A stretch of 64,000 nt of DNA from Gammaproteobacteria bacterium (GCA_040183005.1 JAMPIW010000002.1:450086-514085), one strand, 5' to 3'; shown: positions 9,009-17,757, counted from the first letter of the stretch. Notes: a model not told the origin generated them from the letters alone. Numbers and translations: made by a program.

Positions 9009-9851
9009 TCAAGGCGACCGGGCCAACCGGAAACCCGTACCGTTGTCATTCATGTCAGGCGCATAGCTGCCTCGGGTAGCAGAGCGCGCATATTCCGCCG
9101 AACTGTTCCAGCCGCCGCCACGCACGACACGCACGTTGCAATCCCCACCTTGCCATGTCCGACCATCCGCCGGAGCACCGTTATAGTCCGGGTGCCAGCA
9201 ATCTTCCACCCATTCCCAGACATTGCCATAAATGTCATATAAACCCCAGGGATTGGGGGCCTTTTTGCCGGCAGGCGCGGTACCTATGCCGCCGCTGGCC
9301 CCAAACCAGGCGTATTGTGGCAACATCTTTTTGTCATCACCAAACGAATACGCGCCACGGCTACCCGAACGGGCGGCATATTCCCACTCCGCCTCGGAAG
9401 GCAGGCGGTATTTGTTGGTGCGCTCCATGCGGTTGAGCTTCTGGATGAATTCCTGGGCCTGAAGCCAGCTCACCTGATCCACCGGACGGCGCGGGTCCAT
9501 AAAGCGGCTGGGATTACTGCCCATCACCGCCACCCATTGCGCCTGGGTCACCTCGGTCTGGCTCAGGTAAAACGGCGCGAGCTGTACCGTATGCGCGGGT
9601 AATTCATCTGTCCCGGCCACCTCACTGCTCGTAATGCGGCCCATCACGAAGCTTCCGGCAGGCATAAGTATCATGCGGATACCTGCGGTGTTGGTGATCA
9701 CATTCTCTTTGACGGCGTTAGCCGACAGACCTGCAACCGGCGCCTTATCCGCAGTACCCGTCGAATCCACGGCCAGCATGATGGCTACCGCCACCACGAG
9801 AATCAATACAACAGGCGCTATCAATACAACCAATTGAGATCTTGAATCCAC
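9009..9851 (-). CDS. Membrane-anchored FGE/sulfatase-modifying-factor-like protein
   Basis: About 280 residues: a short N-terminus, one hydrophobic anchor (VVLIAPVVLILVVAVAIML), then a full formylglycine-generating-enzyme fold. Recognisable segments are MILMPAGSFVMG, SQTEVTQAQWVAVMG, YRLPSEAEWEYAARSG, NVWEWVEDCW, VVRGGGWN and GTGFRLAR. The two catalytic Cys that oxygen-dependent FGE carries after GGSW are absent: here the segment reads WNSSAEYARSATR. It is therefore probably a structural or sensory SUMF-domain protein and not a sulfatase activator (inference). The GTG at 9851 has a GACGGAG site upstream; an in-frame TTG at 9866 is an alternative. Confidence 0.8.
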   Translation of the reverse strand: MDSRSQLVVLIAPVVLILVVAVAIMLAVDSTGTADKAPVAGLSANAVKENVITNTAGIRMILMPAGSFVMGRITSSEVAGTDELPAHTVQLAPFYLSQTEVTQAQWVAVMGSNPSRFMDPRRPVDQVSWLQAQEFIQKLNRMERTNKYRLPSEAEWEYAARSGSRGAYSFGDDKKMLPQYAWFGASGGIGTAPAGKKAPNPWGLYDIYGNVWEWVEDCWHPDYNGAPADGRTWQGGDCNVRVVRGGGWNSSAEYARSATRGSYAPDMNDNGTGFRLARSP

Positions 9852-9992
9852 CACAACTCCGTCCAACCACCCAAAAACCGTGCATGCAATAAATTGAAGG
9901 GAGATTAGAACCCGGACAAGCAGTACAAAGCAAGCGGCATGACGGCAAACCTTGCTGTAGATAGGGTATATGGATGGCTATGTTCACCAATA

Positions 9993-10019
9993 CAAAGGGG
10001 CGCAATATGCGCCCCTTTG
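9993..10019. repeat. 12-bp perfect hairpin upstream of the FGE-like gene
   Basis: CAAAGGGGCGCA (9993-10004) pairs with TGCGCCCCTTTG (10008-10019) across a three-base loop. It lies in the 650-base gene-free stretch between the FGE-like gene and the 10507 gene. No strong T-run follows on either strand, so a terminator is possible but not clear. Confidence 0.65.
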
Positions 10020-10136
10020 AAATTATCCACGCCCCCAAAATGATTGCGTTCACTTTCCCATCACTTCCTTGCCTCCCAACTCAGCGCACCGGAAAGCGCG
10101 GTGACAGCCAGGGATATTAAGCTGATTCAGCTATCT

Positions 10137-10150
10137 TTGATCTAGATCAA
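10137..10150. promoter_or_regulatory. Perfect FNR/ANR-type binding site
   Basis: TTGATCTAGATCAA is an exact match to the FNR-family consensus TTGAT-N4-ATCAA and is fully palindromic. The nearest starts are the FGE-like gene about 290 bases to the left and the small membrane gene about 360 bases to the right, so the controlled transcript is not obvious. On the plus strand CATCAT (10173-10178) lies at the position expected for a -10 element of a class II site. Confidence 0.65.
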
Positions 10151-10506
10151 ATTTTCGTCAAAATAGCATTTTCATCATATAGCAGCGTGTTGGTTTGCTA
10201 TTTTTGGTCTGATTGATAGGGGATCGGCCTCGCCATGCCACGACGATTTTCTGCCCTTTTCCCAAGCATAAGCCGACACGGTGGCGTATAAATTCCATAG
10301 CCCAAATATCATTAGCCTCAGGCGGGCACGTGCAGCTGGGAGCTCGAGTGGACACCATTCGCTACACGGGCGGCTGCGCCCCAGGCGAGGCACTGCTCAA
10401 CTAAATCTTCGAATGCTTGCGCCTTGGTAGCATCAAGAGGTGGCGATGCCAAGGTTTAACTTGTGGGGTGCAAATTCGATGCGAATACGAGTAGGAGCGG
10501 GAAACA
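10151..10506. other. Gene-free stretch, possible transposase debris
   Basis: No intact gene is seen. On the minus strand near 10300 a short frame reads NDIWAMEF, reminiscent of the integrase-core signature of IS3-type transposases (usually WAMDF), but the frame breaks at once on both sides. It may be a decayed insertion; the evidence is weak. Confidence 0.3.
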
Positions 10507-10989
10507 ATGCGTAGCAATAGTGCGAAGAGTTTACAGCAGCAACTAGCAGAAGGCTGGAGCGGATCTAAGAAGTGTTACCACCACCTTAGCAAACGCTGTT
10601 CGGCTGCCACAATTCCAGTATTTCTGTTCGTCGGAATGCTAGTTACTAGCTGGTTGGGTGAGGATGTGACATTCGACCAGCTTGGTTATCGCATTGAAGC
10701 TATAGCGATCTCGAGCATATATGGGCTTCTTTTACTTGGCACCGCCCTGGCAGTTCTGTATCTGTGGCCTCGGAAGTTGGTGCGTAGGCTGAGAAAACGA
10801 TATGGAGTAGCACTGTTCAAAGGAGTTAAATCCGTTGAACAAGCAATGGCTGGGCTATTCTACCTATTTGTGCTGATGGCGCTCTTTTTTTTCACCGTAT
10901 CTTATTTGGAGCACGCCCCTAAGCTTGCCGTGTTAGGGGCGATACTGTTAGTGTTTGCCGCCGCATTCGGATGTCTACATAAAGTGTGA
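10507..10989 (+). CDS. Hypothetical inner-membrane protein with about four helices
   Basis: A 160-residue protein I do not recognise. After a basic, soluble N-terminus of about 33 residues there are hydrophobic segments at roughly 34-50, 65-88, 115-132 and 138-155, with a positively charged loop (WPRKLVRRLRKRYG) between the second and third, which predicts a cytoplasmic loop. The next small gene begins three bases after its stop, so the two probably form a unit. They sit between an orphan FNR site and transposase debris and may be horizontally acquired. Confidence 0.6.
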   Translation: MRSNSAKSLQQQLAEGWSGSKKCYHHLSKRCSAATIPVFLFVGMLVTSWLGEDVTFDQLGYRIEAIAISSIYGLLLLGTALAVLYLWPRKLVRRLRKRYGVALFKGVKSVEQAMAGLFYLFVLMALFFFTVSYLEHAPKLAVLGAILLVFAAAFGCLHKV

Positions 10990-10992
10990 CGA

Positions 10993-11259
10993 ATGATCTT
11001 TCCCAGCGCGATAACAAAGAGGCTCACACCATGGAAGTATGCGGCAATTATTCCTCTTCTTGTTGCCATTCCTTTCTTGGCAACGTGGCTCGCAGAGACG
11101 CAAAGAGTTGTAGTGTCTCTTGATACGGACACGATAACGGCAATACAAGATTCGAAATCGGACAAGCTACGGCTCCAAGAGTGGATTCAACGGGCCATTG
11201 AGAAAAAGTTAGAAAAACAACGCTCGGAGAAACAAAAGACAGAATCGAAAAACCAGTAA
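10993..11259 (+). CDS. Hypothetical single-helix small protein
   Basis: An 88-residue product with one hydrophobic helix (about residues 16-33, KYAAIIPLLVAIPFLATWL) followed by an acidic then strongly basic helical tail (IQRAIEKKLEKQRSEKQK). It begins three bases after the preceding membrane gene. The tail is predicted to be a coiled coil. I recognise no family; the pairing with the 10507 gene is the main reason to believe it is real. Confidence 0.5.
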   Translation: MIFPSAITKRLTPWKYAAIIPLLVAIPFLATWLAETQRVVVSLDTDTITAIQDSKSDKLRLQEWIQRAIEKKLEKQRSEKQKTESKNQ

Positions 11260-11343
11260 GTGATAGCCAATAACAACTTAGACACACCGTCAATCATCCA
11301 AAAATTCTAGAATACTGCAACGGCCCAAGAGCGGGCAGAGCCT

Positions 11344-11375
11344 CGCCCATTCGCCCATTCGCCCATTCGCCCATT
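11344..11375. repeat. Tandem 8-bp repeat, four copies
   Basis: CGCCCATT is repeated four times without interruption and followed by a partial copy (CGCC). It lies in the gene-free gap between the small membrane genes and the transposase fragment (11260-11466), which holds nothing else that I can identify. Tandem octamers of this sort are prone to copy-number change. Confidence 0.8.
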
Positions 11376-11466
11376 CGCCGAGCCGCGAGCACGCAGGCAC
11401 TCTCACTATTACGCGCGGCGTGCCAAGGTTGTTGTCGCGTCAGTGTGATTTAAAGTTGTTGGCGGT

Positions 11467-11667
11467 TCACGCGGCGAATTTTTTTGATTCGAGCCATCTC
11501 CAATAACCATCCCAACGGCGATTGGCGCGTGCGAAGCATAAGATCAATATGTAATCGGTATGGTCTAGCGACCACCAGGCACCTAGCCGCTTTAATCGTT
11601 GCTGAACAATATAGCGATAAGCGCTTTCAATCTCGCCCGAGCCGAGAGGTAATTTCTTCATCAGCAT
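11467..11667 (-). pseudogene. C-terminal fragment of a DDE transposase
   Basis: Sixty-six codons reading LPLGSGEIESAYRYIVQQRL, then GAWWSLDHTDYILILC and ANRRWDGYWRWL. The GSGEIES block with the catalytic Glu and the WW...W pattern are typical of the C-terminal end of a transposase, probably of the ISKra4/ISL3-like groups (family assignment uncertain). The N-terminal two thirds of the enzyme are missing. Its first bases overlap the stop codon of the BTAD regulator, so the old element was truncated exactly at that gene's end. Confidence 0.7.
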
Positions 11668-13868
11668 ACATTTCCCAATGCCCGGCGAACAGCCTCCACA
11701 TGAGGTGATGGGGCAACGCCCATTAAAGTGGAAAGTGCCGTGCGGCAGCGTTGATACACCACCATCGCCTCGGCACGGCGGCCCTGCTGCTGGTAGCAGG
11801 CCATGAGGCGCTGATAAAACACCTCGGCCAGCGCATCCACCTCCAAACCCTTGCGATAGCAGTCAATGGCTTTCTCCCACTCGCCAGCGTTTTCCCAGTA
11901 TCTGCCCCGTGTTTCAAGATGACGCAGAAACTTGCTGTGCAGGCGCTCGCGCATGGAGAGCGCCCATGGGTATTCGATATCCTTGTTCAAGAAATGCCCT
12001 TGGTACAGGCTGTGCGCTTTCTCGGAGTTGAGCGTGGGCCTTGCGGTTTCCGCCTGACTTATCAAGCGCTCGAAAGCCCAGATGTCCACCCAGCAATATG
12101 ACGCATCCAACGTGATGCGCCCATCCTTCACTTGAACGGTCTTGTCATTACCAAGCATGCTGCGCAGACGATGCAACGTAATACGCAAGACCTGACGACC
12201 GGCATCGCCATCGGCATCCGGCCATAAGGCATCGACAAGCTGAGCCTCGCAGACCTCCCGCCCACCAAAGGCAATCAATGCCTTGAGCAAGGCCAGCGGT
12301 TTTCCATGCACCTTACCACTGGTGGTATGGAGGGACTTACCTTCCTTGACCACGCTGAAGCGTCCCAATGTGTATATTTTCACTGCCCAGGGCCAGTTTT
12401 CACATTCCAGCGGGGGGCATGGCGGTTGCAGGTCGTGACTACGGATCAGCTCTCGGATGTATTCCACTTCAATACCATTTTCCAGCGCTTTTTTGCACAG
12501 CATAGCCATCATGCAAACACGCCAGCCGTGAACATTTCGATAACCTTGCCGCTGACCCAGTGCCAGCGCCTTACGCAGCGTACGCAAACCGCGTTCTTCC
12601 CTTTGTTGCATGAAAGAAAACTGGGCATCAAGGAGCAGGCACTGGAAATCGAGGTAACTGCTCTTCATGGCAACGCCTATGTCACGGGCACAGGCGAGAT
12701 GGTCGAGCGCCTCGCGGCGCCTGTTACACTCAAGCAGGCCTTGCGCAAGCATGAGGTGAGACAGCACTTCAAGAACCGGCATACCACCTTCGGCGGCCAA
12801 CCTGAGTGCGGTTTGAGCCTGCTCTACAACGCTCTGAAAATCATTGCGGCACAAACTATCCCATGCCAGAAAAAAGCAATGGAGAGAGACATCCAGTCGA
12901 TGCGTGCTATCCAGCATTGCGCTCATGGCACAAAGATATCCGCGCGCGGCGATCACATCGCCACGGAGCAAGGCACCATGCGCGCCTTGGGCATGTAAGT
13001 GAAAGTCGGCTGATTGGTCACCGCTCACGCGCGCCTTTTCAAGACCCTCCGTGACAGCCTCCAGGCACGTCTCGGCGGAACGAGTGAACCAGCCCAGCAT
13101 CGCCTCGCTGACCCGCCACCCCATCTGGGCCGTGGGGGATGCCTTTCCTGCCTCCGGCTTGATGGCATTGGCCACCTGCGCAGCCTTGTCAAAATGACCT
13201 CGCCACAGATAAAAGGTGAGCAGGTGATTGCCCAGCGCAATCCGTTGATTGATGTTGATGTCAATGTCGTCTTGCAACAAGCGCTGCGCGCGCGCTTCCC
13301 ACAGGGCAATGCCAGGGTGGTGCGGCTGATGGAGCACCAGCGCGCCCAACATGCTTGCCGTGACGCGGGCCTCGATATCAGTGGACCCAAGCGTTGGGTA
13401 GGTGATGATTAGGTCATCCAGCACTTTGGTCCAATTCCCCAGCAAGGTGTAGTCTTTCCGTTCAGCCATGATGCTATCCATCACACCGGACCAGGCCGAA
13501 AACATCCCGGCGACGTCCTGCCTGGCCTTGAACAGGACAAGCGCCTGTTCAAAATAGGCCCGCGCCTGGCCAAGATCACGCGGAAAACAACATTGCGCAC
13601 GCCAGTACAGCAACCAGGGATTTTCCTTGACGATACCCTCCGGCAAACGCTGCAGCCGGCTTTCCAGCGTCCGGTAACGCCCCTGGGTAACCAATGACGG
13701 CGCCTGTTTGCTGATAATCTGGGCGACGGTATCCCAATCGCTGATGGGCGAGAGTGCGGGAGCAGCATTGATTGGCTGCAAGGCAGGCCTGACAATCTGC
13801 AAACAGCTGTCAACCCTGGCAGGCAAAATACGCTGCGTGATTGTGGCAATAGAGAACGATTTATCCAT
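11661..13868 (-). CDS. BTAD-domain (SARP/AfsR-like) transcriptional regulator
   Basis: About 735 residues. The N-terminal 480 residues are helical, TPR/MalT-like repeats (for example LLYWRAQCCFPRDLGQARAY). A winged-helix domain follows at about 500-600 (YTLGRFSVVKEG, GKPLALLKALIAFGG, VDALWPDADGD, LRITLHRLRSMLG), and a bacterial transcriptional activation domain ends the protein (VDIWAFERLI, YQGHFL, CYRKGLEVDALAEVFYQRLMACY). No P-loop ATPase is present, unlike AfsR. The ATG at 13868 is preferred over 13895 because a GGGGG site lies seven bases upstream. It is divergent from moxR; a pair of direct repeats lies in its promoter region. Confidence 0.88.
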   Translation of the reverse strand: MDKSFSIATITQRILPARVDSCLQIVRPALQPINAAPALSPISDWDTVAQIISKQAPSLVTQGRYRTLESRLQRLPEGIVKENPWLLYWRAQCCFPRDLGQARAYFEQALVLFKARQDVAGMFSAWSGVMDSIMAERKDYTLLGNWTKVLDDLIITYPTLGSTDIEARVTASMLGALVLHQPHHPGIALWEARAQRLLQDDIDININQRIALGNHLLTFYLWRGHFDKAAQVANAIKPEAGKASPTAQMGWRVSEAMLGWFTRSAETCLEAVTEGLEKARVSGDQSADFHLHAQGAHGALLRGDVIAARGYLCAMSAMLDSTHRLDVSLHCFFLAWDSLCRNDFQSVVEQAQTALRLAAEGGMPVLEVLSHLMLAQGLLECNRRREALDHLACARDIGVAMKSSYLDFQCLLLDAQFSFMQQREERGLRTLRKALALGQRQGYRNVHGWRVCMMAMLCKKALENGIEVEYIRELIRSHDLQPPCPPLECENWPWAVKIYTLGRFSVVKEGKSLHTTSGKVHGKPLALLKALIAFGGREVCEAQLVDALWPDADGDAGRQVLRITLHRLRSMLGNDKTVQVKDGRITLDASYCWVDIWAFERLISQAETARPTLNSEKAHSLYQGHFLNKDIEYPWALSMRERLHSKFLRHLETRGRYWENAGEWEKAIDCYRKGLEVDALAEVFYQRLMACYQQQGRRAEAMVVYQRCRTALSTLMGVAPSPHVEAVRRALGNVC

Positions 13869-13929
13869 GTTGTGCCCCCTGAAACTTGAATTCACTTAAA
13901 CTCCTGAGCAAGCAGCCTAATTCACACTG

Positions 13930-13949
13930 ACTTACAGACTACTTACAGA
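13930..13949. promoter_or_regulatory. Two 9-bp direct repeats with 11-bp period upstream of the BTAD gene
   Basis: ACTTACAGA occurs at 13930-13938 and again at 13941-13949. SARP-type regulators bind direct repeats spaced by about one helical turn (11 bp), so this could be the operator of the adjacent regulator or of moxR. The link is inferred from spacing alone. Confidence 0.4.
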
Positions 13950-14130
13950 TACGCAAAAAATTAATTGCGTTACCCCTCGCACATAAACTAATCGCCAGGT
14001 ATCCATGCCGAAAGGAAATAATCCACGCCCGGAAAGTGACTTATTACCAAACCCGCCGCCCTGGGAAGTGTCGAACCTCTTCGGGAACGCTATACTTGCG
14101 AGAAACACTGATATTCTGGAATAACGCCTC

Positions 14131-15087
14131 ATGAAAAACGCATTTGCCGCCCTCAAAACACACGTAGAACAAACCATCGTCGGACAACCGGTGCTGGTGG
14201 AGCGCCTGCTGATCGCCGTGCTGGCCGATGGCCATCTGCTGGTGGAGGGCGTGCCCGGGCTGGCCAAGACCACTGCCGTGCATGCGCTGGCCGACGGTAT
14301 GGCGACACACTTTCAGCGCATCCAGTTCACCCCCGACCTGATCCCGGGCGACATCACCGGCACGGACATCTTCGTGCCCAACGAAGGCCGCTTTCAATTC
14401 GCCCCAGGGCCGATCTTCAATGACATCATCCTCGCCGATGAGATCAACCGCGCCCCGCCCAAGGTGCAGACCGCGCTGCTCGAAGCCATGCAGGAACGCC
14501 AGGTTACGGTGGGCGGCGTCACGCGCAAACTCTCATCCGTGTTCCTCGTAATGGCAACACAAAACCCCATCGAACAGGAAGGCACCTATCCCCTGCCGGA
14601 GGCGCAGCTCGACCGCTTTCTAATGAAGGTGGATCTGGATTATCCGAATGCCGCAGAGGAGCTTGAGATCCTGCGCCGCGACAGCGCACGTCTGCGCGGG
14701 GATCAGCCTGCCGCAACACAGGCCGTGCTGACGCCAGAACAGGTGCTGGAAGCGCGCGCCGCCGTCAATCGCGTGTACATGGATCAGATGCTGGAACGCT
14801 ACATCGTCACGCTGGTGGGCGCCACGCGCGATGCAGCACCGTGGGATAATGAGGCCGCCGCATGGCTGTCACGCGGCGCCTCGCCGCGCGCCACGCTGGC
14901 ACTGGCCCATGCTGCCCGGGCGCGCGCCTGGTTGCGCGAGCGCGACTTCGTCGAGCCGGGAGACATCATGGATCTGGCCTATCACGTGCTGAATCACCGC
15001 ATCGCCCTGAGCTTCGCCGCCCGCGCCGATGGCGTGACGCGCCAGCAGGTCATCGCGCGTATTGTAGAAAAAGTGCCTGCGCCTTGA
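14131..15087 (+). CDS. MoxR-family AAA+ ATPase
   Basis: A 318-residue AAA+ chaperone ATPase. Walker A is EGVPGLAKTT, Walker B and sensor 1 are ILADEINRAPPKVQTALLEAMQE and MATQNPIEQEGTYPLPEAQLDRF, and a C-terminal lid domain completes the fold. The GDITGTDIF stretch is typical of MoxR. These ATPases act with VWA-domain and DUF58 proteins in folding or activating enzyme complexes. The gene's TGA lies six bases before the DUF58 start, and the rest of the usual bat operon reappears at 19.5 kb. Confidence 0.93.
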   Translation: MKNAFAALKTHVEQTIVGQPVLVERLLIAVLADGHLLVEGVPGLAKTTAVHALADGMATHFQRIQFTPDLIPGDITGTDIFVPNEGRFQFAPGPIFNDIILADEINRAPPKVQTALLEAMQERQVTVGGVTRKLSSVFLVMATQNPIEQEGTYPLPEAQLDRFLMKVDLDYPNAAEELEILRRDSARLRGDQPAATQAVLTPEQVLEARAAVNRVYMDQMLERYIVTLVGATRDAAPWDNEAAAWLSRGASPRATLALAHAARARAWLRERDFVEPGDIMDLAYHVLNHRIALSFAARADGVTRQQVIARIVEKVPAP

Positions 15088-15092
15088 GCGAT

Positions 15093-15986
15093 ATGACCAA
15101 CTCAACACCCCTCCTCACCACGGAAGACCTGGAGCAATTGCAGCTACAAACCCTGGAGCGCGGCAAGCCCTCCCGGCATGTTGTGGCATCACCGCTTGCC
15201 GGACAGCAACCCTCCGTATTCCGGGGCCGCGGCATGGAGCTTGAAGACGTGCGCGCCTACCAGACCGGCGACGATGTGCGCCGCATGGACTGGCGCGCCA
15301 CCGCGCGCAGCGGCAAACCTATCATGAAAGTGTTCCGCGAGGAGCGCAGCAAAGAACTGTTTTTGGTGATCGACCGAGGGCCAGGCATGCACTTCGGCAC
15401 ACGCGGCGAACTGAAGGCGGCGCGCGCCGCACGCGTGGCGGCATTGCTGGCGTTTTCGGCCCTGGCGGCGCGCGAGCCGGTGGCCGGTATCGTGGTCGAC
15501 AACCGCGAACAATTCTTTCCCCCGGCGCGACACCTGGAAGGCGTATTGGCCCTGCTACTGGCCGCCTGCGCGCCACTCCCGGAAAGCCCTTCGACGATTG
15601 CCGTCGAAACGCTGCTCGAACAGATCGACCGCACCGCCGAACGCGGCTCCCTGATTTGCCTGATCAGCGATTTCGCACAATGGCGTGAGGAACATCTGCC
15701 GTTGTTGCTGCATCTCACCGCGCGCCACAAAGTTCTCGCGCTGCGCATCGTCGACCCCGGCGAAGAAGAGCTGCCGGACGCCGGCAAGATCCGCGTCGTG
15801 TTACCCGCCACTGGCACGATGTGCGTCGTCGATACCTCCGATGCCGCACTGCGCACCCGTTATGCAAAAGCGATGGCGGAGCGCGCCGCCGCGCTGGAGG
15901 GCCTGTTCAGGTACGCCGGAATTGCGCTGCGCCCGGTGCATACCCACCGGGATGTCCTACAAGAAATGGACAGTCTCGATTTCTGA
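15093..15986 (+). CDS. DUF58 (VWA-like) protein of the MoxR/Bat locus
   Basis: A 297-residue soluble protein. The DUF58 core is clear: FRGRGMELEDVRAYQTGDD, then RRMDWRATARSGKPIMKVF, EERSKELFLVIDRGPGM and, later, LICLISDFAQWREE. These form a VWA-like fold that partners MoxR ATPases. The ATG at 15093 follows the moxR stop by five bases; an in-frame TTG at 15084 would overlap that stop. The gene ends 116 bases before an alkaline phosphatase that is not part of the standard operon. Confidence 0.9.
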   Translation: MTNSTPLLTTEDLEQLQLQTLERGKPSRHVVASPLAGQQPSVFRGRGMELEDVRAYQTGDDVRRMDWRATARSGKPIMKVFREERSKELFLVIDRGPGMHFGTRGELKAARAARVAALLAFSALAAREPVAGIVVDNREQFFPPARHLEGVLALLLAACAPLPESPSTIAVETLLEQIDRTAERGSLICLISDFAQWREEHLPLLLHLTARHKVLALRIVDPGEEELPDAGKIRVVLPATGTMCVVDTSDAALRTRYAKAMAERAAALEGLFRYAGIALRPVHTHRDVLQEMDSLDF

Positions 15987-16101
15987 CGCAGTGCAGCCTT
16001 TGGTTCATCTTCCTGTAACAGACTTCGCTTAGATTACCCTTCAGACCCGAACCAGTTTGGGGCGGTTGTGTCATTTCGACAAACTCACGGAGAACCCTGT
16101 C

Positions 16102-17670
16102 ATGAAGAGATTCATACTAAAACCACTGGCAATCGTAGTGGCTGCCAGCTTTGCGACCTCCGCCCTGGCAGCGGATTCCTTCCCGGCGCCGGAGATGACG
16201 CCGCAGGGCTGGTACGATGCCGGCGCGAATGCCGTGGACGAAGCCAAGAAGCTGTTCCCCAATGTGCGCCGCGCCAAGAACGTGATCCTGTTCGTCGGCG
16301 ACGGCATGGGTATTTCCACCGTCACCGCCGCCCGCATCCTGGCAGGACAGTTGCAGGGCAAGAGCGGCGAAGAAAACCGGCTCACCTTCGAGCAACTGCC
16401 CTATCTGGCGTTGTCCAAAACCTATAGCGTCAACCAGCAAACACCTGACTCCGCCCCCACTATGACCGCCATGGTCACTGGCGTGAAGACCAATGATGGC
16501 GTGCTGTCGGTGAATCATCATGTCGAGCGCGGCAACTGTGACCAGGCACAAGGCAACACCCTGACGACCATCCTCGAACACGCGGAAAAGGCCGGTAAGG
16601 CCACCGGCATCGTCACCACCGCCCGGCTGACCCATGCCACCCCGGCAGCCAATTACGCCCACTCCCCGGAACGCGACTGGGAGAGCGATGCGGAGGTCTC
16701 CGCCCAGTGCGCAAGCTTTTCGGACGTCGCCCGGCAGCTCATCGAATTCCCTTATGGTGACGGACTTGAAGTGGCAATGGGCGGGGGCCGCGACCGCTTT
16801 CTTCCCAACACGGTTGCAGATCCCGAGGATGCAGGCAAAAAGGGCGTGCGCAAGGACGGGCGCAACCTCACTGCGGAGTGGCTGACGAAGTACCCGAACG
16901 CCGCCTTCGCCTGGAACAAGGCGCAATTCGACGCCATCAATCCGTCCACCACCCGCCACCTGTTGGGCCTGTTCGAACGCTCACACATGGAGTATGAGCA
17001 CGACCGCGACACCGATATCGGCGGCGAACCCTCCCTGTCCGACATGACCAGCAAGGCCATCGACCTGCTCAAGCAAGAGCGCAAAGGCTTCTACCTGCAC
17101 GTTGAAGCCGGCCGCATTGACCACGCACACCACGCCGGTAACGCCTACCGGGCGCTGACGGACGCCATCGAACTGTCCAAGGCGGTGAAGGTGGCATTGG
17201 AGAAGACCGACCCCAAGGACACGCTGATCATCGTCACTGCGGATCATAGCCATGTCTTCACCATCGCCGGCTATCCCAAACGCGGCAACAACATCCTCGG
17301 CAAGGTGGTCAACCCTGGCGATGCCGACGGCACTTACGCCAAGGACGCGCTCGGCTTGCCCTACAGCACGCTGGGCTATGCCAACGGCCCGGGATACACC
17401 GGCGCCTCCAACAGCCAGCCGGAGGGAAGCAAAGCTTACCCGCATAACCCGTCGAGCTATTCGGGGATCACCGCAGGCCGGCCAAACCTGACCGCCACCG
17501 ACACCACGGCCCCGAGCTACATGCAGGAATCGGCCGTGCCGATGCAGTCCGAGACCCATGCCGGTGAGGATGTCGCGATCTACGCCAATGGCCCGAAGGC
17601 CTATCTGTTCCGCGGCACCATGGAGCAGAACACGATCTTCCATGTCATGAAGGAAGCCTTTGGCTTCTGA
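16102..17670 (+). CDS. Secreted alkaline phosphatase (PhoA family)
   Basis: A 522-residue periplasmic phosphomonoesterase. A signal peptide (MKRFILKPLAIVVAASFATSALAA) precedes the mature enzyme. Metal and catalytic motifs are visible: LFVGDGMG (Asp ligand), DSAPTMTAMVTG (Ser nucleophile after Asp), VEAGRIDHAHHAGN and ADHSHVF (Zn ligands), and ETHAGEDVAIYA (late His ligand). The length and ending resemble PF00245 enzymes of marine and environmental gammaproteobacteria. The ATG at 16102 is chosen because it opens the signal. A strong terminator follows, so it is monocistronic. No convincing Pho box is seen upstream. Confidence 0.93.
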   Translation: MKRFILKPLAIVVAASFATSALAADSFPAPEMTPQGWYDAGANAVDEAKKLFPNVRRAKNVILFVGDGMGISTVTAARILAGQLQGKSGEENRLTFEQLPYLALSKTYSVNQQTPDSAPTMTAMVTGVKTNDGVLSVNHHVERGNCDQAQGNTLTTILEHAEKAGKATGIVTTARLTHATPAANYAHSPERDWESDAEVSAQCASFSDVARQLIEFPYGDGLEVAMGGGRDRFLPNTVADPEDAGKKGVRKDGRNLTAEWLTKYPNAAFAWNKAQFDAINPSTTRHLLGLFERSHMEYEHDRDTDIGGEPSLSDMTSKAIDLLKQERKGFYLHVEAGRIDHAHHAGNAYRALTDAIELSKAVKVALEKTDPKDTLIIVTADHSHVFTIAGYPKRGNNILGKVVNPGDADGTYAKDALGLPYSTLGYANGPGYTGASNSQPEGSKAYPHNPSSYSGITAGRPNLTATDTTAPSYMQESAVPMQSETHAGEDVAIYANGPKAYLFRGTMEQNTIFHVMKEAFGF

Positions 17671-17694
17671 TTGACCTGGAAAGGAGGTACAACA

Positions 17695-17723
17695 GGGAAT
17701 GCGCGCGAGCGCATTCCCTTTTT
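17695..17723 (+). terminator. Intrinsic terminator after the alkaline phosphatase gene
   Basis: GGGAATGCGC (17695-17704), four-base loop, GCGCATTCCC (17709-17718), then TTTTT. A textbook rho-independent structure 25 bases after the stop. Confidence 0.92.
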
Positions 17724-17757
17724 CCATTTGGCGTAAGAACCTGTTTCGAGGCATGAC

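Noticed and set aside
9745..10053. Minus-strand open frame of 102 codons overlapping the FGE-like gene start
   Set aside because: It overlaps a well-supported gene in another frame and shows no domain, signal or codon pattern of its own.
10158..10360. Minus-strand frame with NDIWAMEF resembling an IS3-type integrase core
   Set aside because: Only one short block matches, with no flanking homology or inverted repeats; mentioned as weak debris, not annotated as a gene.
16020..16100. Pho box upstream of the alkaline phosphatase
   Set aside because: CTGTAAC-like and TGTCATT-like pieces occur but not as the 11-bp-spaced direct repeats that PhoB needs.
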